Source: Gracilaria gracilis (lineage: Eukaryota; Rhodophyta; Florideophyceae; Gracilariales; Gracilariaceae). Taken from it: a DNA stretch of 64,000 nucleotides. Positions 22,921 through 34,855 of the stretch are shown here, one piece after another (position 1 is the first letter of the stretch; each line of letters begins with the position of its first letter). The position numbers and the translations under genes are program-made. Below the pieces are notes generated by a model. It was not told where the DNA came from. It saw nothing but the letters and a program-made list of their open reading frames with translations, and did not search any database. The stretch lies in contig JARGSG010000107.1 of the NCBI GenBank assembly GCA_030374805.1, positions 117,054-181,053 on the forward strand. Direction: 5' to 3'.

Positions 22921-23355
22921 CCCTAGGAAAAAAACTTTTTATAAATGGCGCACTACGTTTTGCAAAAAGTAACGAATGGCGTAGAAAACTTTTGCTTTTA
23001 TTGAAGAGATGGCGTATTAATTCCATGCTTAACGCCATTTCACCGCCATTTAAAGCATGATCTAGAAAAAGATTTACGCCATTTTTGACAGTTTTCATAA
23101 ATGGCGTACAAACAATGAATAAGTTTTCAGCACTCCTGTTCGAGGTATTAAGTTTTGTTCTATATTTGTACGCCATTTATGGAAAGTGTCAAAAATGGCA
23201 TAAATCTTTGTCTAGATCATGCTATAAATGGCGGTGAAATGGCGTTAAGCATGGAATTTATACGCCATCTCTTCAATAAAAGCAAAAGTTTTCTACGCCA
23301 TTCGTTACTTTTTGCAAAACGTAGTGCGCCATTTACAAAAAGTTTTTTCCTAGGG
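22921..23355. repeat. 435-bp palindromic MITE, copy 2
   Basis: Same ends and same length as 13848-14282, with arms complementary along about 200 bp. It abuts the inverted-repeat element that starts at 23356. Confidence 0.85.
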
Positions 23356-23889
23356 TTGACCATCCCCATATTCTCCTAGTCGCCACACGGGCAGCATAAG
23401 AAGCAATCCTTTACCTGTTAAGCAATGAAATGATGGAAAACATGTCAGAATCAAACCAAGAAGAAACCATCATGCCATGAAAACATAGCCAACTTACCAT
23501 TAAGAATCACTCGTTTTGCCTCGTAGACGTAACGCACGTGCCCACTATTAGACCAACGTCGTATGAAATCGCATCGAAATCGCTTCCCTGTGAATCAATA
23601 CAATGCCACTTCAAATGTCAGAAACAAAGCAGAAAGAGACCAATCTCGCTTTCCCAAAGTTTACACTTACCATTACGCATTCTTCTGTACAAAACCATTC
23701 CGCATCGTGCCACATTCCTCACGCTCTCCAACAACAGTAACTGTGTTCAACGGCGAAGAAGATAAAACAACAAGTTTGAATACTTAGAAACGCGTTTCCC
23801 AACACACTATTTCAACAAGACGTACCAAGAACATGAACGCATTCAAAAGATTGAGGCACTGCGACTAGAGGAGTATGCGGATGGTCAAC
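23356..23889 (+). repeat. 534-bp terminal-inverted-repeat element
   Basis: Left end TTGACCATCCCCATATTC and right end GAGTATGCGGATGGTCAA are inverted over about 27 bp. The body is repeated in direct orientation at 23899-24250. No coding. Short CTTACC motifs, which are splice-donor-like on the minus strand, recur in both copies. Confidence 0.65.
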
Positions 23890-23898
23890 GGTGCCGCT

Positions 23899-24250
23899 GT
23901 TGACCATCCGCCTAATCGTATAGTCTCAAAACCGGGATCGTAAGAAACAATCCTTTACCTGTTTAGCAATGAAATGATGAAGAGCATGTCAGAATCAAGC
24001 CAGAAAGAAACCGACCCGCAATGAAAACATAGCCAAATTACCATTCAGAATCACTCATGCTGCCTCGTACACGTAACGCACTCGCTGAACATTATACTAC
24101 GCGCAGATACATATCGAGAAGCGTTTACCTGCGAAGGAATACAATTCCGCTTAAAATGTCAGAAACGAAGCATAAAGTGACCAACCTCGCTTTCCCAAAC
24201 TTGCCATTACGAATTCTTCTGTAGAGACCAGTTTCGCATCGTTTCAGAAA
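23899..24250 (+). repeat. Second, partial copy of the 534-bp element
   Basis: Begins GTTGACCATCCGCC ten bases after the first copy ends. From about 23937 it follows the first copy at an offset near 542 bp, with many substitutions. The right terminus is not found. Confidence 0.55.
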
Positions 24251-24910
24251 TATTAGTAGTTGGTTCAGGAGTATGAAGTGTGGAAGAATAACATTACCAA
24301 AGAACCCAAACGTCCGCACCTCAGCGAAAGAAGATTCTCCGAAATGGTTCATTCAACTTCCTAATCGCACGATGACCAATATCATGCGATTAGGAAGTGA
24401 AAGAACTGTTGCGGAAAGTATCAATCATGTTTTGCGCACCGCATGCAAAAACCCGAACGAAACGGAGCAAATATCGTCTTCGTCGAAGCGCAATGGGAAA
24501 ACGTAGTCAGCTTCGGATGAAAATGGGAGAGAACGTCGTTTTCTAACGTACCGGATGCCAGTGACCTACATCAGCATCAACTGGGACGCTGGTCCGGACG
24601 ACGATCCCAGTTCATGGAGGAAGCGAGGCCACAGAGAATTTTAGGCGTCGTCGGCCGAGATCGGACAAGTGTACAGATATATCGTTGTCAATCGACAGAA
24701 TTATTTTCAGTGGTGGATAATCAGAGTTGAACCCTGGCGTCAAGGTCGACGTGTCCATGCGTTCAGGTTTTGAACAAAAGCACGTGAATTAAACTCAAAT
24801 CTATTCTCCATTCCTTCCCCTGTCCTCAGCATCCTCCCCACCGTCCTTCCGTCTTCCGCTTCTCTTCCGTGCTTGTTCCCTTCCTCTTCTCTCAGCCCTT
24901 TCCCTCCATT
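24251..24910. other. Region upstream of T2
   Basis: No gene recognised. A hairpin with 13-bp arms (CTTCCTAATCGCA) lies at about 24357-24398. The terminal sequence typical of the large transposon was not found here, so the left end of element 2 is not defined. Confidence 0.4.
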
Positions 24911-27900
24911 ATGGTTTACTACTGCAGGCAGAAACAGCGCAGTTGTCCGTTCATGGCGCGAGGAGTGTTGTCGCTTCATACACACGTCAGTCAGTGTCCT
25001 CACCGTCACAAAGCGATTCCATACGGGGAGCACAGCATTCGATGGAGCAAGCGTTTCAAGTTATTTGCCTCACCTCCAAACGATTCTCCTTCGGAAACCG
25101 TTACAGCTCCCTGCAGTACTGCCGAGTCTCTCTCTCCCAAAGAAATGGAGGTCTCCGTTCCACCAGAACCTCCGGAACCAGACCGAATTGAGTCGAGTTC
25201 CAAACTTCCGTCACCCTCTCTCCCACCCTTTGAAACCTCAATTGGAAATGACTCTACTTCTCCACCTTCCAAAGAGTCGCTCGGCGCTCTTTACATGGAT
25301 TATCTTAACGTCTGTCTCGCTTTCGTAGCCTCCAATCTTGGTCACCGTGAGACAGACGAGCTCATTGGTCTTCTTCGGAACCCCCGCTTCTCCCAGAAGC
25401 GCTTCAACGAAACCATCACCAGTTCCAAGCGCTGTACGGAACTCAAGAACGCTATGTTCGAACGTTATGCTTCCAACGATGGATTCAAACGAACCTCTAT
25501 CTCCCCACAAGGATGTAAGTTCAGCGCCACCCTCTACACGAGAGACACAATTGAGACCCTCCTCAAGCAGCTCCAGTTGGCTCACAGCAAAAACACCTTC
25601 TTTTATCCTATCCCCCAGACCCACTTCGCGAAAATTTCTCATCTCATGTCCGCAAATCTCGCAAGAGACGCCACCTCCAAGCTGAAGGAAGTGGTCATCG
25701 GCTCCTTGGATAATAGAATAGTTTGGCATACTCAAGGAATAATTTTCAGTGAATCTCTCATAGGTCTTCTGCAGGTGTACACCGATAAGTCCTCAACAAC
25801 TCTAAAGCAAACCTCAGTCACCACCTATCCCCTCAACCTCGTTTTCCTCAACTTTTCCGACCATCTACGCTGCAAATGTATCCACGAGGACCTCACGGTA
25901 GTTGCGTACTTCTCTACAGCTCTCTAAGAAGTTTCTTTGTCGCATGTAGATGCCATGCCCTTCGTTTCTAACAAATTTCTCCGCGATGCTAGGTTGCAGA
26001 TTCTGCATCACTCTTTTTGTCGTATTCTAGAGCCTATTCTAAACCTTGCGTTGAAAGTAATTGAGTTCATCGGGAAAGACAAAGTTCATCTGGTATGCCA
26101 TCCACTGTTGGCAAGTTACTGCGCAGACATACCTGAAGCAAAGGATATTCTGTCTATTCTTCATGGCACAAAGACCGGACGCCCCTGTCACAGATGCCAG
26201 GTGCCACGCTCAGCTTCATCCAGTTATGTGCCTACCTCTTTCTCCTTGCGCACACAGAACCAGACGAAACGACTAAGGGAAACATATTCCGCAGTCTTGA
26301 AAAATGCAGAGCAAGAAGACCTTGAACGACGTCCCCGTCGAGCTAGAGAAAGAAGAGCTCAGGCAGATTATCTGATGCGCTCCATCTCCGTATCTCTTAC
26401 CCCGTCATTTCTAGAACGCCCTTTCATCCTTCGTTTGATCCAAGGACTTTCTTCTTACAGCCTCTTTTCCTTCGAACCGTTGCACAACCTTCATCTTGGC
26501 ATATCAAAGCTCATTAAAACAGCCACCATTGAGCGACTTCAGTCACACACGCTGTCAACCACCATAGAAGCATCTGCACCGCGCTCCTTCCGAACAGCTC
26601 GCACGCAACTTCTAAACCATGCAAACGTCATCCTCGCCGCCATGGAACGGAACTTTTCCGCTAGAGGCTTGCACATAGACTTTTCTACACAAGAAAAAGG
26701 CAAGTCTCTCAACGGTATATTCACCAACGAAGGTCTACGCGGAATGCTGGAGGCATAGAACTACAAAGCACTGGACATGGTTTTCCCATTTATAGGCACT
26801 TTCTTTGATACATGTTGTGGAGAACATGAAACAGCACCTATCACAACCATCTTCACACAATACTCAGACTTGGTCGGCGCCATTTTCAGGTGCAATTGAG
26901 AACCACACTGGAACGAAAGCTCTCTCTCAGCTCTCCAGGCACAGATCACAGCCTTCAAACAATGTACGACCAGAACATTAGCCGACTTCCACCCCTCCAG
27001 ACTTGGAACGTTGAAGTTTCATCTTCTTGACCATCTCTTCGAGAATATGAGACGTCTAGGAGGTATCGAATACTACGATGCAGGGATATATGAGCATGCC
27101 CACCTCTTATTCAAAAGGCATTATCGGCGAACGTCGAGAAGAACGGCAACGGCTGTGCAGGAAACCATTCGCTCTATCGACCATGAAAATGTGAGAAAGA
27201 AATGGAATGGTGAAAATCTCCAAGAAGGCATGGCCCGAGCACCATACGCTTCCCCAATACCTTCTATTCAACTTCCTCGATTTACGAAGAGGGGTCGTTT
27301 GGTTACCATTGGACAATTTCGACACTACGTTAGGTGGCTCTCCTCATCTTCACTGACGCTATCTGATGTTAAGAAAGACCTCCAGGATAATGATACAATC
27401 TCAATTATAGACCGAATTGGGGAACAAGCACTTCTACCGTTCCTCAGCCTGGTTGAGAAGACGCTCGAAGATAACTGCATATCCCACTTACCGGAGAAGA
27501 TCAGGATAACACTCGTGAACTCAGCAGTTGTAAGAGGTGGTATGGTTCCCGTTCCACGACATTTTGAGGCCTCGTCCAATTCTATCGTCCTAGGTAGAAA
27601 CAAGTACCCTGTCAACCAAAGGGTGTTTTCCTCTCCAGCTTTCGGACCGAAGAGGAAGCCCAAATTGTCGACCATCTTGGTCAAAGAAGAACAAGGTGCA
27701 ACATGGGTTACTCAAGTAGTCACTCTTGTTCGTGTGTCTGTTCTCGAATACTCGCGCCCTGCTCTAGAAGTGGCATTCGTTCGGGATTTTGAGTTATTGC
27801 CTCCCGCAACAGGTTTGGACAATGTTTTGCAAGGCATATCTTTACGTTGGGCTACAAATGATGAGCGAAACCACACTGTACCCTTCCCTACCCATTCAAA

Positions 27901-28117
27901 ACTAAAGAGCTGAGAACATCTCACCCCTTGGTATGGAATGGTTCCGGGTTCAGCAATATAGGGAACAGTACATATAGTTCGTTCTAATTATCCATCCCAG
28001 TCATTTTCTTCTACACTCCAATGGTTCCAACATCGATTCTACATCAATAGGTTTTATCATGAGCCTGTTCAAAACCCAACTGAACCCGAAGAACCCCTTA
28101 TAGAAGTAGAACAGTAA
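24911..28117 (+). pseudogene. T2: diverged Plavaka/KDZ-like transposase, one frame with five stops
   Basis: Start at 24911 gives MVYYCRQKQRSCPF and a CxC-type finger similar to T1. One frame of 1,068 codons runs to TAA at 28115 with no frameshift, broken only by in-frame TAA 25925, TAG 26756, TGA 26897, TGA 27911 and TAG 27959. Motifs: YCADIPEAKDILSI, CHRC, FEPLHNLHLGISKLIK, LNGIFTNEGLRGMLE, FHLLDHLFENMRRLGG, and a C-terminal LRWATNDERNHT block. It is clearly older than or separate from T1/T3/T4/T5 at the nucleotide level. Convergent with A2. As it stands it is a pseudogene; readthrough cannot be excluded. Confidence 0.8.
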
Positions 28118-28128
28118 AAGATTCCCAG

Positions 28129-30449
28129 TCATTTTCCTTGTTCATTGTTACCACGTTGCAATCCTCTACCCATTGGGGTGCTACTTCTGAAATCCAGCAT
28201 GTCCATCTCCTTCAAATCCAAGTCATTTTCCTCACACTCTCCAATAAAACAATCTGTAACTGATCCCAATCTCTTGCTCACATTCTCAACGAAGAAACGT
28301 TCACGCAACGTTAGGTATATCTTTCCACTCGAGGGCATTCGAAACGCTATTGTAGCCACCCTCATATCATTCCCCAGCACTCCAGTTCATTCATGTGCTG
28401 CACTCCCATAGTGATGGAACTCGTTGAAATAACCTCTCTGTACATGTTGCCGGACATCTTCCAACAACTCATTCAAACATAGAGGTAATAACTCCGCATA
28501 CTTCTTCGTGAACTGTTTCTGCCTTTGCCCACCTCTCGGAGATTGAGCCGTAACAAGAGAGACAACTGTCAGAATCCTTGGGTCTAAGCGTGCAAGTGTC
28601 AGTATCGTGCCATCCACTAATGTCCTTTCCTTTTTATTCTCAACATCATACGCAATGAAGTCCTTCAACACTTCTACGCCTACCGTGTTTCTGAAGAACA
28701 AGTCCTCGTCGTTCGTATCCATTTCATCCCCGTCATTCTTAGCCTTCGAATATTTCAAACGATCAAGCGGTGCCTTCCTCCACCATAACGTGGTGGGGGT
28801 TCCATTCGCACCAAGTCGCAAGATGTTCTCTTGTGCTTCCCTCAGCTGCTGTTCAACTTCATCGGCATTTTCTACTACCACTTTCGTTCTTCTCCATATT
28901 AGATCATAACCGAACAACAAAAACAATTTATCCCTTGTATTGCTTTTTTGCACCCCCGCAACGTCACTCATTGTCTGTTTCATTCTCTTTCTTAGACACA
29001 TATCCGCACACACTTCTAATATGCATCTTTCTGTGAAAGAGACCTGTCTAATTCCTTCCCAACTCACTTCTTTCAACTCACTCTGTACCATAGTCTTCAG
29101 CAGCGCACCCGCACCCCCTTCAACAGATGGTGTGAACATTCCAAAACTGGCGAGGAGCTCCATAGGATTCTTGGGAACCATCGCGATACCGTCCCCCTCG
29201 TTTCGAATTATTCCTTCTCCATTCTCCGTCGCTCCCTCCAATATTTCAGCTCGATTGATCCAATTCCTTGAAGGTTTCCCACCTTCAAAACACAGTTCAC
29301 TGGTCTCTCTCCTGGCTCAAGTCAACATATTGTGATACACTCCTGGCGCAACCCCTCGAAACTCATCGCTTACAGCGATTCGATGCTTGTTTCGTCCGGT
29401 TCGTCCGGGTTCACCGGTACGGGAAGTGTTACTGCCCTCCTGCTTCAATGCACCACGTAAAACTTAAATCACCAGTTCTTTCTCCTCAAGCTTATTCGTC
29501 AATGCTGTGCTCTGCTCTCGCGCAACCTTTACAAGGATTCCCCGTATCATCCAATCCTCCTTCAACTTCTTCACCTTTGCTTTCAATCTATTGACTTCTT
29601 TCAGCAAATCTCTGTGGTTTCCAGAAGACGTGATTTCTTTCTCGACAGTTCCCCTATCTTCGTCCTCCTCCTGCTCCACTTCATGTACCTCCATTGTTCT
29701 CTGTTCTCCATCTACTTCTGTTCTTCGTGAAACAGTAAAGGTTAGATTCCTCTTCATTGCACGATAAACTGAAGTTATTTCATCCCCTGCATTATCCGCA
29801 TGGTCCACAGTGTCAGCCACACGCCGCTCAGAGTTATATCCTCTCTGAGTCTTTTTTGCCGTGACAAATTCGAGTTCCGAGGATTTACCCTTCCCGCACG
29901 CTGTATGCCGACTCGTCGGGGCTTCAAGGCAACTGTAGATGCCCTTCGCGTCGAAAATGGTGATGGCGGTGGGATGGTTGTGGGATCGCCCACACTCCGT
30001 TGTAGGTCTCTTGCAGTGGGACTACTTTCCATTTCAGAGTCACGAACATTTTCTTTTTCCTCTTGTGAAACTCGAACCTTTTCCACAATATCCCTTGTCA
30101 ACGAACCTGCCGGATCTCGAGCTTTCGGAACCGGTGAGATTTCTTTGGAGTTGGGATTTTGTTCTACGTAGCCAGTGGGCCGCGTCGGGGAGCTCGGCGA
30201 TGGCCTACTTTGACGTACATCTCTAGTGTTCTCAGAGGTACCTTTGCGCCAAGAATGGCGGTGACCGACGGTGGGATTAGGCCCGTGGTTGTTCTTTGCT
30301 GCTGGTGATTGACATGGCGTTGTTTTAGCAGCCACTCGTGTTGAACCTCTGTTATCCTCATCAAGTTTCTTCTTCTCTCCTACAGGCTTCTTGCGCGACT
30401 GGGTGCCCCGCGTTCTTGCCTTTTCCACCATGTTGTTAATTGATACCAA
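28129..30449 (-). pseudogene. A2: diverged copy of the A protein
   Basis: N-terminus MVSINNMVEKARTRG, basic and Ser/Pro-rich. Then a coiled coil (LLKEVNRLKAKVKKLKED), TSELCF in the conserved place, and the domain RKRMKQTMSDVAGVQKS ... RDKLFLLFGYDLIWRR ... GGQRQKQFTKKYAELLP, ending near IYLTLRERFFVENVSKRLG. One frameshift near 29800; in-frame stops at 29464, near 29325 and 28387. Ends 11 bp from the T2 stop, convergent. Function unknown. Confidence 0.6.
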
Positions 30450-30651
30450 TGCCCACTTTGAGAAAAGAAAACAGGGAAGACAAAGAGATTGGAGATTAAG
30501 GGAGATTTGGAGAACGGTGTGAAAGAGCGAGGATGGTTGGACATGGAAGGGAGTATGATGAATGGAATAGCGTAATCAATAACGCTCAGTTTACAGAACC
30601 TGTGTAAATAATTGGAAACTACAAATCGTGCAGCTAGACAAAGGGAGTTGC

Positions 30652-30785
30652 CTATAGGCCTCGCAACCACTCCTCGTCCTCAGCGGGATCAAGAGTGAGA
30701 ACCCAGTCCCAATTGTACTCGGCACCATAACTGACATAGAGCTCCTCACCAACTTCTATCTGTCTCTGCTGCCACGTATGACATT
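30652..30785 (-). pseudogene. B2 remnant: C-terminal tail of a SET domain
   Basis: Only about 45 codons remain: QIEVGEELYVSYGAEYNW matches the end of the B-gene SET domain (VGEELFADYGMEY in B1), followed by an acidic tail. Upstream sequence is replaced by 74-bp palindromes. It lies in the B position beside A2, so element 2 once carried the same methylase-SET gene. Confidence 0.55.
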
Positions 30786-30812
30786 TACACAGGTTTGCCA
30801 GAAACAGCGCGT

Positions 30813-30886
30813 TGGGACAGCGGACCAAGGTGGCTTGGCGATTCATCGGTGCACCGATGAAGCGCCACGACACCCGGGTCCACTGT
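30813..30886. repeat. 74-bp palindrome
   Basis: Starts GGACAGCGGACCAAGGTGG, centre CATCGGTGCACCGATG, ends with the complement of the start. It is followed by a short linker with GGCGCGCCGGTGGTGCCACG that recurs between other copies. Confidence 0.75.
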
Positions 30887-30948
30887 CAACGGCGCGCCGG
30901 TGGTGCCACGTATGCCACTACCACAGGTTTGCCGCACACGGGGCGTTC

Positions 30949-31022
30949 GGACAGCGGACCAAGGTGGCGTGGCGCTTCATCAGTGCACTGGTGATGCGCC
31001 ACGACACCCGGGTTCCCTGTCC
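30949..31022. repeat. 74-bp palindrome
   Basis: Same family and length; centre CATCAGTGCACTGGTGATG. The arms are nearly complementary. Confidence 0.75.
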
Positions 31023-31064
31023 CTGGCTGTCGTTCCAATTAATTGGAATTATATGATCTTTTTG

Positions 31065-31138
31065 GGACAGCCGTCCGGGGTGGCGTGGTGCTCCATCGGC
31101 GCAGCGATGAAGCGCAATGAGACCCCAGTCTACTGTCC
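31065..31138. repeat. 74-bp palindrome
   Basis: Same family and length, with more substitutions (centre CATCGGCGCAGCGATG). Confidence 0.7.
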
Positions 31139-32002
31139 TACTTAACCTTATTAGTAACATCGCGTATATCTCCACATTTATTTAGTTCCGTGTCTCTCGC
31201 GTCTTCAAGCTTTTCTTAACATCTCTTTGACGCGTCACCTGCCATAGATGAAGTACCACTTTCTCTTGATCTCCTCTTCGCGCGCCAAGAAAGATAAAGC
31301 TAAAGTTCCTATAGGTCTGGTTTGTCGGCGTGTCGACCAGGGAACCCGTTGTGCGACCCGCTACTGTGCATTCACTTGGTAGACGGTAGACCGAGGTGAA
31401 TTGTGGTTCATGGATGCAACGATGAAGCGCCATTTCACTCCTGGCCATTGCCCGGTCGTCGTGTTTTCCGAAGAATGTAATACGAACCTTTCCCTAAGGA
31501 AATGAAACTTTTATTCTTCCACCAAGATATTGGTCTTTCTAAAATCCAAGTAATAATACAAATATATATAGCAATAGACTATGGTTTTTCTAAAGTAATT
31601 CCGATTTGATCTTAGCTATGCATTATACTCCACAGGTTGAGTTGTGTCAATTCTACACTACCGTCACAGGGGCGACTGTCTGGCGCGGACACCGTCCGCT
31701 CGATACATATCGCTGTATAGCCGTAGGCAAAACAGGCGCATCTCTACAGACTACTGTCACGCACGAATGCTCGTGTGCAAACATCATATAACTCATTCCT
31801 TTACAGAATAGGCTCACATGAAGTTAAATCCTTTCTCACTGAGACTTTGAGCCTAGTAAGACACTTATGGGGCTGCATTTATTATTCACGTTAGTATAGT
31901 GAGGATTGCTGCGGATGCTCTGGAAACACCCTAAATTAGTGTGTTAGGGTGGTTTTCAATCTCTCCAAACGCATCCAGGACCGTTGGTCTAGACCATCCC
32001 CC
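31139..32002. other. Non-coding spacer in element 2
   Basis: No gene or clear repeat family apart from a decayed 74-bp palindrome near 31375-31450. The rest is AT-rich with no open frame worth reporting. Confidence 0.4.
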
Positions 32003-32076
32003 GGACAGCGGACCCGGGTGTCGCGGCGCTTCATCAGTGCACTGATGAAGCGCCACTGCACATCGGTCCGCTGTCC
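32003..32076. repeat. 74-bp palindrome
   Basis: Same family; starts GGACAGCGGACCCGGGTG, centre CATCAGTGCACTGATG perfectly palindromic. Confidence 0.75.
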
Positions 32077-32277
32077 AAAAAATTAAAATGTTTTTGCCCT
32101 GCCGCCCCGGTCGGTCCCAAATATCTGTATCCAGGGCACACGTGCTACTACTACCCTGTACTGGATATCGCGTTTGCAGAAACATCGCAGCCATGTACAA
32201 CTAACTCCCGTTCGGGTCTGTTTCACAGCCCCGTGTACTACATTCTCCAGTTGCTTACGCAGATCTGTTTTCATCAC

Positions 32278-32345
32278 TTCGGCCCGGGCGTCATGGCGCT
32301 TCATCGGTGCACCGATGAAGCGCCGGGACACATGGATCCGCTGTC
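32278..32345. repeat. Degenerate 74-bp-family palindrome
   Basis: The left terminus is eroded; the centre TTCATCGGTGCACCGATGAA is perfect. Confidence 0.6.
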
Positions 32346-32690
32346 AACGGCGCGTTGGTGGTTCCAAGTATGCAACCACCCGTGTTTTACTTTTCTCGGA
32401 ACCAATTGAGGGTATGGCGGAAGGGGAACACGTCGCCGGGCAAGACGGAGTGACTCAAGAGGATGTGCGAGCGTCAGAGGAGACAGGGTGGGGGTTAAAT
32501 AGTGGAGTGCTGGCGAGGCGTACAGTAAAGTGACGGTTTTGGCGCGAAACCGGTCGGAACAGAAAGTGGTAAGTTATTGTTTCAGGTATAAGTCGTGCGC
32601 ATAGGCAGTGGCACTGAAAACGAGGACGGAATCGATTGCACGGTATGGCACCGAATTCTTGCTTTCGGTGACGCTTTTGGCTTTTCTAAG

Positions 32691-33659
32691 ATGTCGAACG
32701 GATACGTGGAAAACGAGAAGCTTCTTGCGTTCTTGGAAGGGAAAGAGATCGTAGGAACGCCGTCTCCCAAGCTGGAAGTAGCCGAGGTTGCGCGGGTGGA
32801 TGGAGGGTCACGAGAGGAGGAGGTTGTGGCTGTGGGGAAGGCAGGGGCTGCGGATGTGGGCTCGAAGGTGGTGGAGAAGAGGGGGGAGAAGGATTGGATA
32901 TGGAGGAAAGAGGCGGTGCTTCTGAGCCAGTTGGGGATTGGGGAGCTCATAGAGGATGTAGGTGGAACGGGAGGTAGGAAAGAGCAATTTATTGAGGAAA
33001 TGAAGGAGTGGGTGAGGTTGTTGGGAGTTGTGATGAAGGAGCGAATGAATGATTGTATTGCGGAAAGTGTGGCGAAGATGGGAGGGGTGGTGTTGAGTGA
33101 GGAGGAGAATGGGGTGTCATTGGAAGCAATATCTAATTTGCGGAATGGTTTGAAGATGCTGGGAATGGAGATGGGTCGTCATGCTGAGGGGATGGTGGAA
33201 TGCGTAGGGAAGGAGATACGGAAGCTGAGGGAGGAGAATGTGATGCTAAAGGGGAGTTTGGAGATGCTGGAGATGCAGATTGGAGAGGTGGAAAAGGCGC
33301 GGTTGTTGTTGTGTTGTTGGTGGAGGTGAAGGGGATGCTGACGGGGTCAGGAGGGAAGGTGGGAGGAAGTTGTGCCAAGAGGGAATGAAGGTTGAGAAGG
33401 AATCGCCTGTGACGCCAAAGACTAAGGAAGTGGGTTGTCGCTTGAAGAAGAGATGCAAGGAGGGAGGGAAGGTGGCAGGAGAGGAGGTGCGGCCGGGGCT
33501 GCGGGTTGCGACTTTGACTGGGTTTCGAAGTGCGGCGCATGCGGTGCAGACGGCGGAGCGCATACTGGAAGAGCAGAGGGAGCAGAGGATGGGATGGGTG
33601 ATGGGTGGTATGGGGAGCCTTTCTGGGGCGAGAAGGGTGTACGAGAATAGAGAGAGCTG
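32691..33659 (+). pseudogene. C0: coiled-coil element protein, cut by the outer element
   Basis: Start MSNGYVENEKLL at 32691, conserved with C2. One frame is open to 33329, ending in a predicted coiled coil (KLREENVMLKGSLEMLEMQI). A frameshift there passes to a second open frame (KESPVTPKTKEVG, FRSAAHAVQTAERILEEQ, GARRVYENRES). At 33660 the terminus of the outer element replaces the rest (in C1 the text goes on CPLDFFNF). Its divergence from C1 and C2 is like that of T2 and A2, so it probably belongs to element 2. No known family recognised. Confidence 0.6.
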
Positions 33660-33819
33660 CGTTGGTGTTCTCGGAATGATAGTTTACTATGCTAGATGGC
33701 TAGTTCTGAGATTAAAAGTCCGAAAAAACTAGCAATTTTGCAAATTGCACTAGTTGGCAAGGCATTTCGAAATCGCATTTCCACGTGCCGCAGTTGAACT
33801 CCATTTGTTGAATTGTATG

Positions 33820-34855
33820 CTAGTTTGCAGTTCGTGCGCCACTGCCCGTCACCTCACATTCGTGGCAGTCGTCAAAATCACTCCAAAAATTTACTCTCGG
33901 GTCACCAGCGCTGGTGTACTCCAACTCGGCATTCGAGTCTTGAGTCTCAGTTTCCCTAAACGTGAAGTTAAAGAAGTCCAACGGACAACTCTCCCCATTC
34001 TGGTACACCCTCCTAGCCCCAAAGTGGCTTCCAACCCCTCCCAACCTCTTCTCCTCCTGCTCCTCCAATATACGCTCTGCTGTTCTCGCAGCCGCCGCCG
34101 CACTCCCGAAACCCACCAACGGCGCGCCACCCGGCAGCTGCGGCGGCACAAACACCTTCCCATCCTCGTCCACCATCACCCCACCCTTCCTTCTCTTCTT
34201 CAGTCGACTCCCCACACCTTCTTCTCTCTTCTCTTCTCCCTCCCTCTCCCTCACACTCCCCCGCCCACCCCGAGAACCAGGCGTTACAGGCGACCCCTTT
34301 ACCTGCTCTCGCTCCCACCCCCTACTCCCCCTCTCCCTCATCATTTCCTTCAACTCCATCAGCAATTTGCACGCCTTCTCCACCTGTCTCACTTGCTCTT
34401 CTAACACTTCAACCCTACCCTTGAGCCCAATGTTCTCCTTTCGCAGCCTCCCCATCTCCCTCCCCACGCACCCCAACATCCCATTCACATGTCCCACAGC
34501 CCCCACCCCAGTCAACTTCATCCTCTTCCGAATCGTCGAAATCAATTCCATCGGCACCCCAACCTCCGACACCCTCAGCACCACCCCTCCCATGCCCTGG
34601 CCACCATCTCCAACAGCAATGTCGTCGAAGTGCCTCCTTCGAACTCCCTCAAGCTTCCCCACCCGTTCCTCCATCTCCCCCATAAACCTTCTCTCCGGTC
34701 CTCTTCCTCCATCCCCATCCCCATTACAAATCCTCTGACTCACACAAACCCCCTCATTCCCCCCCCTCCCTCTCGCGGTGGCGTCTCTGGCACTTCCGTC
34801 CTATACAGCAGAGCCATTAGCTCCTCGTCACCAACGTACCCATTCGAAATCCCGA
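33820..34855 (-). pseudogene. C1: coiled-coil element protein
   Basis: The conserved start codon is ATT here (ISNGYVGDEELMAL). Downstream are acidic and Gly-rich sequence, coiled coil (LRKENIGLKGRVEVLEEQV), basic linker RLKKRRKGG, then PGGAPLVGFGSAAAAARTAE and FGARRVYQNGESCPLDFFNF. A frameshift near 34740 divides it. The stop seen in C2 after RETDT is absent, so the end near 33820 is uncertain. Function unknown; the coiled coil suggests an oligomer. Confidence 0.55.

Noticed and set aside
31606-31791. Small plus-strand frame in the element 2 spacer
   Set aside because: 61 codons, no similarity to anything else in the window, no sequence support.
33962-34738. Plus-strand Pro/Ser-rich frames over C1 and C2
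   Set aside because: Antisense of the coiled-coil gene; low-complexity only.
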